Part shown: positions 6,876 through 15,129 of the stretch, piece after piece
Layout of the letters: the number at the start of each line of letters is the position of its first letter
Position numbering within the stretch: the first letter of the stretch is position 1
NCBI RefSeq assembly: GCF_001579175.1
Contig: NZ_KQ970762.1
Location: 48,451 to 112,450 of the forward strand
Length of the DNA: 64,000 nucleotides
Direction of reading: 5' to 3'
From: Streptococcus oralis
GTDB lineage: Bacteria; Bacillota; Bacilli; Lactobacillales; Streptococcaceae
Notes under the pieces: generated by a model
Database searches by the model: none
Told to the model about the DNA's origin: nothing
What the model saw: only the letters and a program-made list of their open reading frames with translations
Made by a program: the position numbers and the translations under genes

Positions 6876-9413
6876 TTAATCTTCTCGTTTGCTTGTCAAA
6901 CCCAAAAGTCCAACAAGCCCTGCCAAGGCTAGACCAAAGATGCCAAGGCCAGCTGTAGCCGTTTTAGCTTCCCCAGTATTTGGTAGCATCGCTTTATCAT
7001 CTTTTTTCATCATATTAGCCATTGGGCTAGAAGCTGGTTGATCTACTTTCATATCTGACATATGGTGATTTGTACCCATCATACCCTCAGTCGTACCTGT
7101 AGAGCCTGTTTCAGAAGGCTTCGTATTCATCTGACCTTGTTGAGATGGTATTGTCGCCATTTCTTTTCCACGAAGCTGAATCGTTACTTGACGAGTAGCA
7201 ATCAGATTGGTCAAATCAGGTTTGCCATCTTTAGAGCCATAGACTTTAACAGTAGCTAGGTATGTATGGGTTCCGTTAGCTCGAAGTTGCTCCAGCAAGG
7301 CCTGACCATCTTTGCCAACCGTATTGCCATTCAAATCCACTTCGTAGAAATATTGACCTTTAGCCAAGCCTTCAAGTGGCAATAGAGCAGGATTTTTAGC
7401 TGTTCCGTTGTCGGACCATGGGGCTTTGTCTGAAGCTTTTAACAAGAGGCGAGTCAACATACCATCTCCACCAAAAGCTTCGTATGGAATAACTTGGTTG
7501 ACACCAGCCAAGAAAGGTCCAGGAACCTTAGCCTTATCAAGGTAGCTAGCTGGAACATCAATCATGTCTTTGACATTGTTAACAACAGAGTCTTTAACTT
7601 GATTTGGTGTGGTTGAACCATTCAAATTAACAGTCAAATCTTTAGTCGCTACGAGATTAGTTAAGTCAGGTTTGCCATCTTTAGATCCATAGACTTTAAC
7701 AGTAGCTAGATATGTATGGGTTCCGTTAGCTCGAAGTTGATCCAGCAAGGCCTGACCATCTTTGCCAACCGTATTGCCATTCAAATCCACTTCGTAGAAA
7801 TATTGACCTTTAGCCAAGCCTTCAAGTGGCAATAGGGCAGGATTTTTAGCTGTTCCGTTGTCTGACCATGGAGCTTTGTCTGAAGCTTTTAACAAGAGGC
7901 GAGTCAACATACCATCTCCACCAAAAGCTTCGTACGGAATAACTTGGTTGACGCCGGCCAAGAAAGGTCCAGGAACCTTAGCCTTATCAAGGTAGCTAGC
8001 TGGAACATCAATCATGTCTTTGACATTGTTAACAACAGACTCTTTAACCTGATTTGGTGTGGTCAAACCATTCAAATTAACAGTCAAATCTTTAGTCGCT
8101 ACCAGATTAGTCAAGTCAGGCTTGCCGTCTTTCGCACCGTACACCTTGATAGTAGCTTTATAGCTTTGAGTACCATTTTGTTTCAAGAGGTCAAGCAGCT
8201 CTTTATCTGATTTTCCTTGGGTGCCTGCCAAGTCTACTTCATAGAAGTAAAGACCTTTGCCCAATTTCTCTACTGGTGGGAGAGCAGGATTTTTAGCTGT
8301 TCCGTTGTCTGACCATGGAGCCTTATCGGATGCTTTCAAGATAAGACGAGTTAACATGCCGTCTCCAGCGAAGAATTCATATGGAATGACTTGATTGACA
8401 CCAGCTGTAAATGGTCCTGGGAAGTTAGCCTTGTCCAAGTAAGTGGCTGGGACATCTACTGTATCTTTGGTATTGTCAGCCACACCTTTTTGGACTTCAG
8501 CTGGAGTGGTCAAGCCATTCAAATTAACAGTCAAATCTTTAGTTGCTACGAGGTTAGTTAAGTCAGGCTTGCCGTCTTTCGCACCGTACACCTTGATAGT
8601 AGCTTTATAGCTTTGAGTACCATTTTGTTTCAAGAGATCAAGCAGCTCTTTATCTGATTTTCCTTGGGTGCCTGCTAAATCCACTTCGTAGAAGTAAAGG
8701 TCTTTGCCCAATTTCTCTACTGGTGGGAGAGCTGGATTTTTAGCTGAACCATTGTCTGACCATGGAGCCTTATCAGATGCTTTCAAGATAAGGCGAGTCA
8801 ACATGCCATCTCCAGCGAAGAATTCATATGGAATGACTTGGTTGACACCAGCTGTGAATGGTCCTGGGAAATTAGCTTTGTCAAGGTAGCTAGCTGGGAC
8901 ATCTACTGTGTCTTTGGTGTTGTCAGCCACACCTTTTTGCACTTCAGCTGGTGTGGTCGCTGATTTCGCTTCACTGGCTTCACGGTCATGTCCAGAAACT
9001 GTAGGCACAGGACTTTCCACAGGTTTAACTGCATCTTCTGTTTGTTTCTTAGAGTCAGGTTGTGCTTGTACTTCTTCTTTTGGCGCTACTGCAAGCTCTT
9101 TAGCAGTTGCGTCCGCTTTTTCTGAAGAGCTTGTCGTATCCACACTTGCTTTAGGTGCTGAGTCTGCTTGTTCTGAAGGAAGAGCTACATCGACTGCTTT
9201 TTTGAGAACCTCTGCTGGTAAGTCGCTCTTTTCACTCACCGAAGTTGCGTCTGGCACGACTTGGGCAGGAGTTGGATTGACGATATCAGCACGTGCAGAA
9301 CTTGGTTGACCAACTAGGACAAAGAAGCCACTAGCCACAACAACTGAAGCAACACCGACACTGAGACGGCGAATAGACCAACGAGTATATCTCTGATTTG
9401 GATTGAATTTCAT
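6876..9413 (-). CDS. pavB: PavB-like LPXTG adhesin with four SSURE repeats
   Basis: 845 aa. The N-terminus is a long YSIRK-type signal (W-S-I-R-R-L-S-V-G-V-A-S-V, cleavage probably near SARA, about 42). A low-complexity region rich in Ala/Glu/Ser/Thr follows (45-152), then four repeats of about 150 residues starting near 153, 302, 451 and 601. A linker and sortase motif LPNTG, hydrophobic span and T-S-K-R-E-D tail end the protein. The repeats match the SSURE type of pneumococcal PavB, known to bind fibronectin and other host proteins; pneumococcal forms carry more repeats. Repeats 1/2 and 3/4 form two near-identical pairs. Neighbouring rr08/hk08 supports the name. Confidence 0.9.
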   Translation of the reverse strand: MKFNPNQRYTRWSIRRLSVGVASVVVASGFFVLVGQPSSARADIVNPTPAQVVPDATSVSEKSDLPAEVLKKAVDVALPSEQADSAPKASVDTTSSSEKADATAKELAVAPKEEVQAQPDSKKQTEDAVKPVESPVPTVSGHDREASEAKSATTPAEVQKGVADNTKDTVDVPASYLDKANFPGPFTAGVNQVIPYEFFAGDGMLTRLILKASDKAPWSDNGSAKNPALPPVEKLGKDLYFYEVDLAGTQGKSDKELLDLLKQNGTQSYKATIKVYGAKDGKPDLTNLVATKDLTVNLNGLTTPAEVQKGVADNTKDTVDVPATYLDKANFPGPFTAGVNQVIPYEFFAGDGMLTRLILKASDKAPWSDNGTAKNPALPPVEKLGKGLYFYEVDLAGTQGKSDKELLDLLKQNGTQSYKATIKVYGAKDGKPDLTNLVATKDLTVNLNGLTTPNQVKESVVNNVKDMIDVPASYLDKAKVPGPFLAGVNQVIPYEAFGGDGMLTRLLLKASDKAPWSDNGTAKNPALLPLEGLAKGQYFYEVDLNGNTVGKDGQALLDQLRANGTHTYLATVKVYGSKDGKPDLTNLVATKDLTVNLNGSTTPNQVKDSVVNNVKDMIDVPASYLDKAKVPGPFLAGVNQVIPYEAFGGDGMLTRLLLKASDKAPWSDNGTAKNPALLPLEGLAKGQYFYEVDLNGNTVGKDGQALLEQLRANGTHTYLATVKVYGSKDGKPDLTNLIATRQVTIQLRGKEMATIPSQQGQMNTKPSETGSTGTTEGMMGTNHHMSDMKVDQPASSPMANMMKKDDKAMLPNTGEAKTATAGLGIFGLALAGLVGLLGLTSKRED
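7164..8957 (-). repeat. four tandem SSURE-coding repeats (about 447-450 bp each)
   Basis: Boundaries are near 8957-8511 (R1), 8510-8064 (R2), 8063-7614 (R3) and 7613-7164 (R4). R1 and R2 differ by only a few residues from each other, as do R3 and R4, while the pairs differ clearly: K-D-T-V-D-V-P-A-[ST]-Y-L in R1/R2 against K-D-M-I-D-V-P-A-S-Y-L in R3/R4. Confidence 0.9.
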
Positions 9414-9450
9414 AGGATTCTCCTTAGAGTTTTCTTTTTTTGATGACTCT

Positions 9451-9505
9451 AGTATAATCTCCTAAAATTAAAAAGGATTAAGAAAAAGTTAAAATTTTTC
9501 TTAAA
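9451..9505 (-). promoter_or_regulatory. pavB promoter with SaeR-like direct repeats
   Basis: A -10 element TATACT (9451-9456) lies 38 bases upstream of the start, with no good -35. Instead three nTTAA copies lie upstream at 9478-9482, 9489-9493 and 9501-9505, the first two 11 bases apart. Staphylococcal SaeR binds GTTAA-N6-GTTAA, the same period. Since RR08 is SaeR-like and encoded next door, this is a plausible activator site. Confidence 0.5.
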
Positions 9506-9568
9506 TCCCTCTTATAAAATACTTATATTGACTCGTTAATTATTGGAAAGAGAGTATCCCTTCCTCTT

Positions 9569-10234
9569 CTACTCAGTCAGCTCTGCCAAGGTATCCAAAT
9601 GTTGGTTATTAATGACGGCCATGATGTAGGCATCTGCCTGCAAGAGGTCATTGGGTCCGAATTGGACATCCAGAGGAGCATTTTCGTAGGCACGAAAACC
9701 AAGTACGTTGAGGTTGTATCGCCCACGCAAATCCAACTGACTGAGGCTTTTATCTACCCATGATTGGGGGATTTTCATCTCGACAATCGATACATTCTTG
9801 TCCAGCTGAAAGACGTCTACGCTGTTATGAAAGAGGATGGTCTGTGCCAATGAGCGCCCCATTTCAAACTCTGGTGAGATGACTGCGTCCGCGCCAATTT
9901 TTTCTAGAACCTTTTTAGCTGTATGGCTTTTGACCTTGGCAATAACGGTCGGCACTCCTAGACTCTTGCAGTGCATAACCGCGAGAACACTGGACTCCAG
10001 ATTTTCACCCGTTGCGACAACTACGGTATCACAGGTGTCAATCCCCGCTGATAGAAGGAGTTCTTCATCCGTGATATCTCCAACTACTCCACGCGCCAGC
10101 ACAGGTTCAAATTGATTGATACGCTCCTCGTGGTCATCAATAGCAATGATATTCATGTCATGCTTGGCTAGGGCAGCCAAAACACTGCTCCCAAAAATTC
10201 CCAAGCCTAAAATTCCAATTGTCCGATCTGACAT
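9569..10234 (-). CDS. cabP: K+ uptake regulatory protein CabP/KtrA-type (RCK)
   Basis: 221 aa. The N-terminal RCK domain is a Rossmann fold with G-L-G-I-F-G-S-S near residue 10 and an acidic strand end (I-A-I-D-D-H) for NAD(H)/nucleotide binding; an RCK-C domain follows (about 140-221). The protein gates the TrkH-type channel encoded immediately upstream (13-base gap). In pneumococcus the gene at this position encodes a c-di-AMP-binding protein (CabP) whose interaction with TrkH is blocked by c-di-AMP. The assignment rests on synteny and domain content. Confidence 0.9.
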   Translation of the reverse strand: MSDRTIGILGLGIFGSSVLAALAKHDMNIIAIDDHEERINQFEPVLARGVVGDITDEELLLSAGIDTCDTVVVATGENLESSVLAVMHCKSLGVPTVIAKVKSHTAKKVLEKIGADAVISPEFEMGRSLAQTILFHNSVDVFQLDKNVSIVEMKIPQSWVDKSLSQLDLRGRYNLNVLGFRAYENAPLDVQFGPNDLLQADAYIMAVINNQHLDTLAELTE

Positions 10235-10247
10235 CGTTCTTCCTTTC

Positions 10248-11627
10248 TTATCCGATAGTGATATCTGCTTTCATATAGTGAATCGTATCTTTCTTGTCTG
10301 GCTGGTATTCTGCTACACTGACCAGTAGTGTCAAGGGACCAATACGGCCGATAAACATCAGCAACATAACGATACTGAGGGCTATCTTGCCTAGCTCTGG
10401 TGTTAAATTTGCCGTCACCCCAACTGTCGCAAGGGCTGAAATGGTCTCAAACATGAGGTAGATGAAGCGCGGATTTCCCTCTGCTGTTATCCCTAGTAGA
10501 ATCAAGCCCAGCAAGAATGTTAGCAAGAAGATAATAAAGACACTGAAAGATTTTTGCACGGTTTGGGGTTCAATGGTCCTCCGAGCCACATTGGCATGAG
10601 GCAAGCCCAATAGTTCGCTACGAGCGAAGACCAACAAGACAAAGAAGGTCGTAATCTTGAGCCCCCCTGCTGTCCCTCCAGGCGCCCCTCCCAGAAACAT
10701 CTGTAGGATATAGATGAACAAGGTAACTGGTCGAGCCTGGGTGTAGTCAATGGAAGCAAAACCTGCCGTTCTCATGCTGACGGTCTGAAAGAAACTAACC
10801 AGCAATTTCTCTGGAGCGCTGAGATTTCCAATCGTTCCAGGATTGTTCCACTCGATTAACAAAGTCGATACGGTTCCAAAGAGTAAAATTCCCGCCGTTA
10901 AAAAGAGAACCAACTTGGTATGGAAACGCAGGCGGCGTTTTTTCTTTTTTCCAAACTGGGTCGCTAAATCAAACCAGACCATAAATCCTAGCCCACCCGT
11001 GATAATCAAACCTGCAATCACTAGATTGATCAAGGGATCCGTTTGAAAGGCTACCAAACTCGTACTACCAAAATTATCAAATCCAGCATTGCAGAAAGCT
11101 GAAATAGCCAAAAAGATAGAGGTTAAAATCCCTCGTCCCCAACCAAATTCAGGAATAAAGCGGAAACTCAAGAGAAAGGCACCAATTCCTTCCACCAGAA
11201 AAGTCGTCAGAAAGATTGAGCGGATGAAGTCCTTTAGAGACTGGGTTTCCCCATAACTAAAACTTTCTTGAATAGTCTCACGGCCACGAAGACTGAGCTT
11301 TTGCTTGCCTTGGATATAAAAGATTCCGATAAAGGTCATGAGCCCCAAACCACCAATCTGGATCAAGATCATGCAGATCAACTGGCCCCAGATATTGTAA
11401 GTAGAGGCCACCGGCTGGGTGAAGAGCCCTGTCACACAGACCATGGACACAGTCGTAAAGAGATGGTCAAAGTAGGTCGCTTGTGACGTTGCTGCTTGCA
11501 CAAAGGGAAGGCTTAAAAGGAGTGAGCCTAGGAGGATAACCAGAGCAAAACTTAAAAAGATGCGACGGGCTGGCGATAAACGTCCCAATGTCGTCTTGAT
11601 TTTTTCCAAAAAAGATTTGAATAACAT
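10248..11627 (-). CDS. trkH: potassium uptake channel TrkH/KtrB-type
   Basis: 459 aa integral membrane protein with repeated membrane-pore-membrane units. Selectivity-filter-like loops are seen at S-M-V-C-V-T-G-L, S-A-F-C-N-A-G-F-D-N, S-M-R-T-A-G-F and S-A-L-A-T-V-G-V-T. The family imports K+ coupled to Na+ or gated by an RCK ring; here cabP lies directly downstream. The gene begins 33 bases after the nucleoside phosphorylase gene and may be cotranscribed with it. Confidence 0.93.
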   Translation of the reverse strand: MLFKSFLEKIKTTLGRLSPARRIFLSFALVILLGSLLLSLPFVQAATSQATYFDHLFTTVSMVCVTGLFTQPVASTYNIWGQLICMILIQIGGLGLMTFIGIFYIQGKQKLSLRGRETIQESFSYGETQSLKDFIRSIFLTTFLVEGIGAFLLSFRFIPEFGWGRGILTSIFLAISAFCNAGFDNFGSTSLVAFQTDPLINLVIAGLIITGGLGFMVWFDLATQFGKKKKRRLRFHTKLVLFLTAGILLFGTVSTLLIEWNNPGTIGNLSAPEKLLVSFFQTVSMRTAGFASIDYTQARPVTLFIYILQMFLGGAPGGTAGGLKITTFFVLLVFARSELLGLPHANVARRTIEPQTVQKSFSVFIIFLLTFLLGLILLGITAEGNPRFIYLMFETISALATVGVTANLTPELGKIALSIVMLLMFIGRIGPLTLLVSVAEYQPDKKDTIHYMKADITIG

Positions 11628-11660
11628 AACTACATTCTACCATAAAAACAGTAAGAGTAC

Positions 11661-12425
11661 TCACATATGGTGCAAAATGGCAAGACAGAGTTCGAGTGCC
11701 TTATCAAAAGCTTCTGAGCCCCAGTCACGACTGTCGTAGTTATCTAGATCCGCCAAGGAATCTGCGGTAAAGAGCAGCTCTCCCCAGACAACCCCACGTA
11801 GTTGAGCTACTGCCGCAAGAGCAGAGCACTCCATCTCCACAACAGCACAGCCTTCTTCCTTGCGATAGGCAACCTTTTCAGCCGTCTCTCGGTAAAAACC
11901 ATCTGTCGTCCAGGTCATGACCTCCTCGTAAGGAATGCCTCTTTGCTCCAAGACTTGCTCAATGGCAGAGACAGCCTCAATCTGCATCTCCATATAACGA
12001 GAAGGCGCTACATAATGGTAGCTGGTCCCCTCATCTCGCAAAGCGCGAACAGGAACTAGAAAGGCATTTTCCTCTATATCGGCTAGGACTCCACAAGTAC
12101 CAGTGGAAATGATTTGCTCCACACCATAGCCAATCAACCAATCCATAAACTGGGCCGCTGGGGCAGAGCCCACGGGCGCCTGGGCCAGACAGATCTCCTC
12201 GCCCTCGTAGTTGAGGACGTAGACTGGATAAGTCTTGGTGGCCGAAACGAACTCACCAATACAGTCCGCCCCTACTTCCTGGGCGTAGCGGTCAATCTCC
12301 TCCTCCAAAAATGCATAGATACACTTCTTTGGCAACTTCAAGTCTAACCCCTCATGTGTTGGCATAAGGACCGCTTGGGGGTTATCATCAAACTCTAAAA
12401 TGGGAATCGCATGCTTCTGAATCAT
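11661..12425 (-). CDS. nucleoside phosphorylase (PNP/UDP family)
   Basis: 254 aa. Family features are G-T-C-G-V-L near 108-113 (phosphate/ribose loop) and V-E-M-E-C-S-A-L near 200 (ribose-binding Met-Glu), plus a late T-A-D-S-L-A-D (Asp for base recognition, with Ser before it). It would cleave purine or uridine nucleosides to base plus ribose-1-phosphate in salvage; substrate cannot be told. The start ATG has a strong AGAGGAGG site. It has its own promoter upstream and is followed closely by trkH. Confidence 0.85.
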   Translation of the reverse strand: MIQKHAIPILEFDDNPQAVLMPTHEGLDLKLPKKCIYAFLEEEIDRYAQEVGADCIGEFVSATKTYPVYVLNYEGEEICLAQAPVGSAPAAQFMDWLIGYGVEQIISTGTCGVLADIEENAFLVPVRALRDEGTSYHYVAPSRYMEMQIEAVSAIEQVLEQRGIPYEEVMTWTTDGFYRETAEKVAYRKEEGCAVVEMECSALAAVAQLRGVVWGELLFTADSLADLDNYDSRDWGSEAFDKALELCLAILHHM

Positions 12426-12450
12426 CGCCCACCTCCTCTAATTTTGTACT

Positions 12451-12478
12451 ATTGTATCAAAAGCTGACAGAGTGTCAA
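12451..12478 (-). promoter_or_regulatory. promoter of the nucleoside phosphorylase-trkH-cabP unit
   Basis: TTGACA and TACAAT are separated by 16 bases on the minus strand, 25 bases upstream of the phosphorylase start. Confidence 0.7.
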
Positions 12479-12512
12479 GGAGTTGTCTTTACATTTCCTC
12501 TAGTAACAACAC

Positions 12513-12543
12513 AAAAATCTCCCTTCTCTCTCGAGAAAGGAGA
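12513..12543 (-). terminator. terminator of the lipoprotein gene
   Basis: Inverted arms TCTCCTTTCTC and GAGAAGGGAGA with a 4-base loop, followed on the minus strand by TTTTTG, immediately after the gene ending at 12551. Confidence 0.8.
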
Positions 12544-12550
12544 ATTTTGC

Positions 12551-13783
12551 TTATCCTTGTCCGCCAGGGGCTGGACCGTCACCTTGAGGAGCTCCATTCG
12601 GCCCACCGCCTCCAGGCATAGAATTGACGATTTCCGTTTGTTTCTCACCGTTGAGATAGATGTCCCCACCTGTGTAGGTCGCAGTTCCATCAAAGTCAAA
12701 ACCTGTTTGACTAATCATTTTAATGGTTCCGCCGGTGACAGTGATATTCCCATTCGAGTCGATTGGGTCTGTATCTCCTTGACCAACTTCTACAGTCAGG
12801 TTCCCGCCATTCATGGTGAAGAAGATTTCACTTTGTTGGGCATTTTTGTTGGCCGCATTGACTCCATCATCTGTTGAATAGATGCTAATATCCCCTTCGT
12901 TGATAGTGATGGATTTCCCTTCAAGTCCTTCTGTCGAATTCTTGACGGTGTAGGTCCCACTATCGATGACGAGGTCTCCAGAAGCGTGGATGCCATCATC
13001 CCCTGCTGTAACGGTAATCTTGTTGTTAGATAGGTACATGGTTCCGACTGAAGTATCTTCATCATTGTCCACCTTGACTCCATCTTCTTTGGCATCGATA
13101 GTCATGGTCGTACCAGTGATGTTGAGTTCATCATTGACATTGAAGGCATCGCCAACTGCTGTGATGTTATAGGTTCCACCCATGATGTGGAGGGTGTCGT
13201 TAGCCTTGATACCATTGTTTTTCCTGCCATCTACATTGAGAGTTCCTTTCCCGTTTATGGTCAAATCCACCTTAGAAAAGAGAGCTGCGTCTGCTTTTTC
13301 GTCGCTGTTAGAGCTTGAGTCAGAGAGACTGTTGGTGGTTCCCTCTACTAGAGTCAAGTAGACATGGCCAGCTGATGTCGCAGAAATCGCTGCATTGGTA
13401 TTGGTCATGGTCGCACCTTTTAGGACTAGATGAACATCTGCAGACTTATCTGCCTCGACCTTGATCTGCACTCCGTCAGACTGACCTGAAATTACATAGG
13501 TTCCAGATTTTGTGATGGTCACTGTTGATTCAGAAACTGTCACCCCATCTCCAGAGACGTTTGCTGATGAGCCAGATAACTCAATCTTAGAAGCTGTGCT
13601 TTCATCATAAGAAGTATCATTGTCCTTCTCTGTAAAATAGGAAGTTTGGTTTGTCTTTGTTGAAGTTGTTGCATTATTTGTCGTTGCCTTGGTATTGGAT
13701 GTAGTTGCTGACTGGGAACATGCTGCCAACAGCACCATTGCCGTTAAACTCGTTGCGAGTAGGGTCCATTTCTTTGATTTCAT
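12551..13783 (-). CDS. lipoprotein with beta-helical carbohydrate-binding-like domain
   Basis: 410 aa. A lipoprotein signal ends in L-L-A-A-C (Cys22 lipidation), then a Thr/Asn/Ser-rich linker to about 60. The body has many short repeats of the form N-I-T-G-T-x-x-T-I-D-A, D-D-G-I-x-A and G-G-T-I-x-M-I, suggesting a right-handed beta-helix. It fits the family annotated as carbohydrate-binding domain-containing protein (DUF4353). The C-terminus is Gly/Pro-rich (M-P-G-G-G-G-P-N-G). Extracellular and membrane-anchored; ligand unknown. It stands alone, with a terminator after it. Confidence 0.8.
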   Translation of the reverse strand: MKSKKWTLLATSLTAMVLLAACSQSATTSNTKATTNNATTSTKTNQTSYFTEKDNDTSYDESTASKIELSGSSANVSGDGVTVSESTVTITKSGTYVISGQSDGVQIKVEADKSADVHLVLKGATMTNTNAAISATSAGHVYLTLVEGTTNSLSDSSSNSDEKADAALFSKVDLTINGKGTLNVDGRKNNGIKANDTLHIMGGTYNITAVGDAFNVNDELNITGTTMTIDAKEDGVKVDNDEDTSVGTMYLSNNKITVTAGDDGIHASGDLVIDSGTYTVKNSTEGLEGKSITINEGDISIYSTDDGVNAANKNAQQSEIFFTMNGGNLTVEVGQGDTDPIDSNGNITVTGGTIKMISQTGFDFDGTATYTGGDIYLNGEKQTEIVNSMPGGGGPNGAPQGDGPAPGGQG

Positions 13784-14034
13784 ACCTTTTTCCTCTCCTT
13801 CGTATGATATAGCTAGACAGTCTACAGAAGATTCCTGAAACGAAACTAAAACTTTTCTGAAAGTTTCCTTGAATTCAGTTTCACTCAGTATTCTTTTGAA
13901 AGGGCTACCAGAAACAATTTGAGAGTACTAAAATGCATTTAATAGTTTTTAAAAGCAACATCCCCAAGTGCGATGCCACTCTAATCAAAAAAGCCAAAAA
14001 GAAGAAAAATCTATAAGACCAAGATAAAGATTAC

Positions 14035-14062
14035 AAAAAGAACAGCCCCAGCTGTTCTTTTT
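14035..14062. terminator. terminator of the acetyltransferase gene
   Basis: AAAAAGAACAGC and GCTGTTCTTTTT pair perfectly around CCCA. It overlaps the stop codon of the acetyltransferase gene and is U-rich on both strands. The 250 bases from here to the lipoprotein start (13784-14034) hold nothing else I can identify. Confidence 0.8.
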
Positions 14063-14624
14063 AATTTTCTTTCACTGGGATTTCCTTGATAACTCGCGCA
14101 GGATTGCCACCTAGGACAACATTATCTCCGAAGGATTTGGTAATCACAGATCCAGCTCCAGCAACGACATTATTACCCAGTGTCACCCCAGGAAGGACGA
14201 TGACGCCACCTCCAGCCCAGAAATTATCTCCAATGATGATGGGCTTGCCGTATTCAACCCCTGAATTGCGTTCATCCGGATCCAGTGGATGGAGTGGGGT
14301 TAAAAACTGACAGTTGGGGCCAATCATGGCGTTGTTGCCGATGCGAATCGGACAAACATCCAGCATGGTCAAATTCCAATTAGAATAAAAATTTTCCCCT
14401 AGATGAATATTGACTCCATAATCGACCACCAGACGTGGATTGACATAGAGATTTTCCCCAGTTGAACCAAACCAAGTCTTGATAATCTCCGCTCCCTTCA
14501 AGAGATCTAACTCCTGGTTGAAGGCAAACTGTTTTTGGCGAGAAGCCTGCGCCAAGGTCCGTAATTCAGGATCCGACGGACGGTAAGGCTCCCCTGCTAT
14601 CATTTTCTGGTATTCACTGGTCAT
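14061..14624 (-). CDS. maa: sugar O-acetyltransferase (maltose/galactoside acetyltransferase type)
   Basis: 187 aa. The N-terminal helical 'mac' segment (M-I-A-G-E-P-Y-R-P-S-D-P-E-L near 8-20) precedes a left-handed beta-helix of hexapeptide repeats (I-G-x-N-x-x-I-G-P-N, I-G-D-N-F-W-A-G-G-G-V, L-G-N-N-V-V-A-G-A-G-S-V). The catalytic His lies in T-P-L-H-P-L-D near 112. The C-terminus G-G-N-P-A-R-V-I-K-E is typical. It transfers acetyl from acetyl-CoA to a sugar hydroxyl; the physiological acceptor is unclear for this family. Confidence 0.88.
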   Translation of the reverse strand: MTSEYQKMIAGEPYRPSDPELRTLAQASRQKQFAFNQELDLLKGAEIIKTWFGSTGENLYVNPRLVVDYGVNIHLGENFYSNWNLTMLDVCPIRIGNNAMIGPNCQFLTPLHPLDPDERNSGVEYGKPIIIGDNFWAGGGVIVLPGVTLGNNVVAGAGSVITKSFGDNVVLGGNPARVIKEIPVKEN

Positions 14625-14740
14625 CTTATCACCTCATACTCACTTTGGACCCATCATATCAAAAAGCCTTTGAAAGGTCAAGAATAGCCTGCTTTCTAGA
14701 CTCTCGAAACCATTCCCCATCCCAACTCAAAACAACTTGC

Positions 14741-14788
14741 TTGACAAAAGCTTAACTTCATGGTTTAATATACCCCATAAGGGTATAT
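14741..14788 (+). promoter_or_regulatory. promoter and CstR-type operator of the sulfur-transfer operon
   Basis: TTGACA (14741-14746) and TTTAAT (14764-14769) are 17 bases apart. A palindrome ATATACCC-CATAA-GGGTATAT (14768-14788) overlaps the -10 and start site. Pseudo-palindromes with ACCC/GGGT arms are typical operators of CsoR/CstR-family repressors, one of which is encoded at 17643-17900. Confidence 0.8.
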
Positions 14789-14800
14789 TTGGAGGTGCCT

Positions 14801-15109
14801 ATGTTTCACTTATTATTTACAAAAATTGACAGTATTTCGACCAGCGAGTTAGAAGCTAAACTCAGAGAACCGATTCAGCTACTGGATGTTCGGACGCCTA
14901 CGGAATTCCATAGAGGTCATATCAAAAATGCCAAGAATGTCCCTCTATCCGAAATCGGCTCTTATGCACCAGCGACAAAAGAAGCGCTTTATGTCATTTG
15001 TCATTCTGGTGTGCGAAGCAAACTAGCTGCAAAGAAGCTAAAGAAAAAAGGCTACGATGTCATCAACGTCCGAGGCGGTATGAGCGCTTGGACAGGCAAG
15101 GTCATCTAG
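14801..15109 (+). CDS. single-domain rhodanese (sulfurtransferase)
   Basis: 102 aa starting at the ATG that follows GGAGG by five bases; the open frame begins 12 bases earlier at a TTG lacking a ribosome site. Conserved L-L-D-V-R-T-P-T-E-F and the active-site loop V-I-C-H-S-G-V-R-S-K give the persulfide-carrying Cys. The N-terminal hydrophobic residues are too few for a clear membrane anchor. First gene of an operon with a CoA-disulfide reductase and another rhodanese, under the palindrome at 14768-14788. Likely role: sulfane-sulfur transfer in sulfide/persulfide detoxification. Confidence 0.88.
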   Translation: MFHLLFTKIDSISTSELEAKLREPIQLLDVRTPTEFHRGHIKNAKNVPLSEIGSYAPATKEALYVICHSGVRSKLAAKKLKKKGYDVINVRGGMSAWTGKVI

Positions 15110-15129
15110 AAGCATAAAGGAGAAATTTA

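Noticed and set aside
7164..8957. Tandem repeats as a possible CRISPR array or transposon
   Set aside because: The units are about 450 bp, in frame, and encode SSURE repeats of a surface protein.
8908..9309. Plus-strand frame opposite the pavB N-terminal region
   Set aside because: Low-complexity Ser/Ala product mirrored from the Ala/Glu/Ser-rich linker; no start signals.
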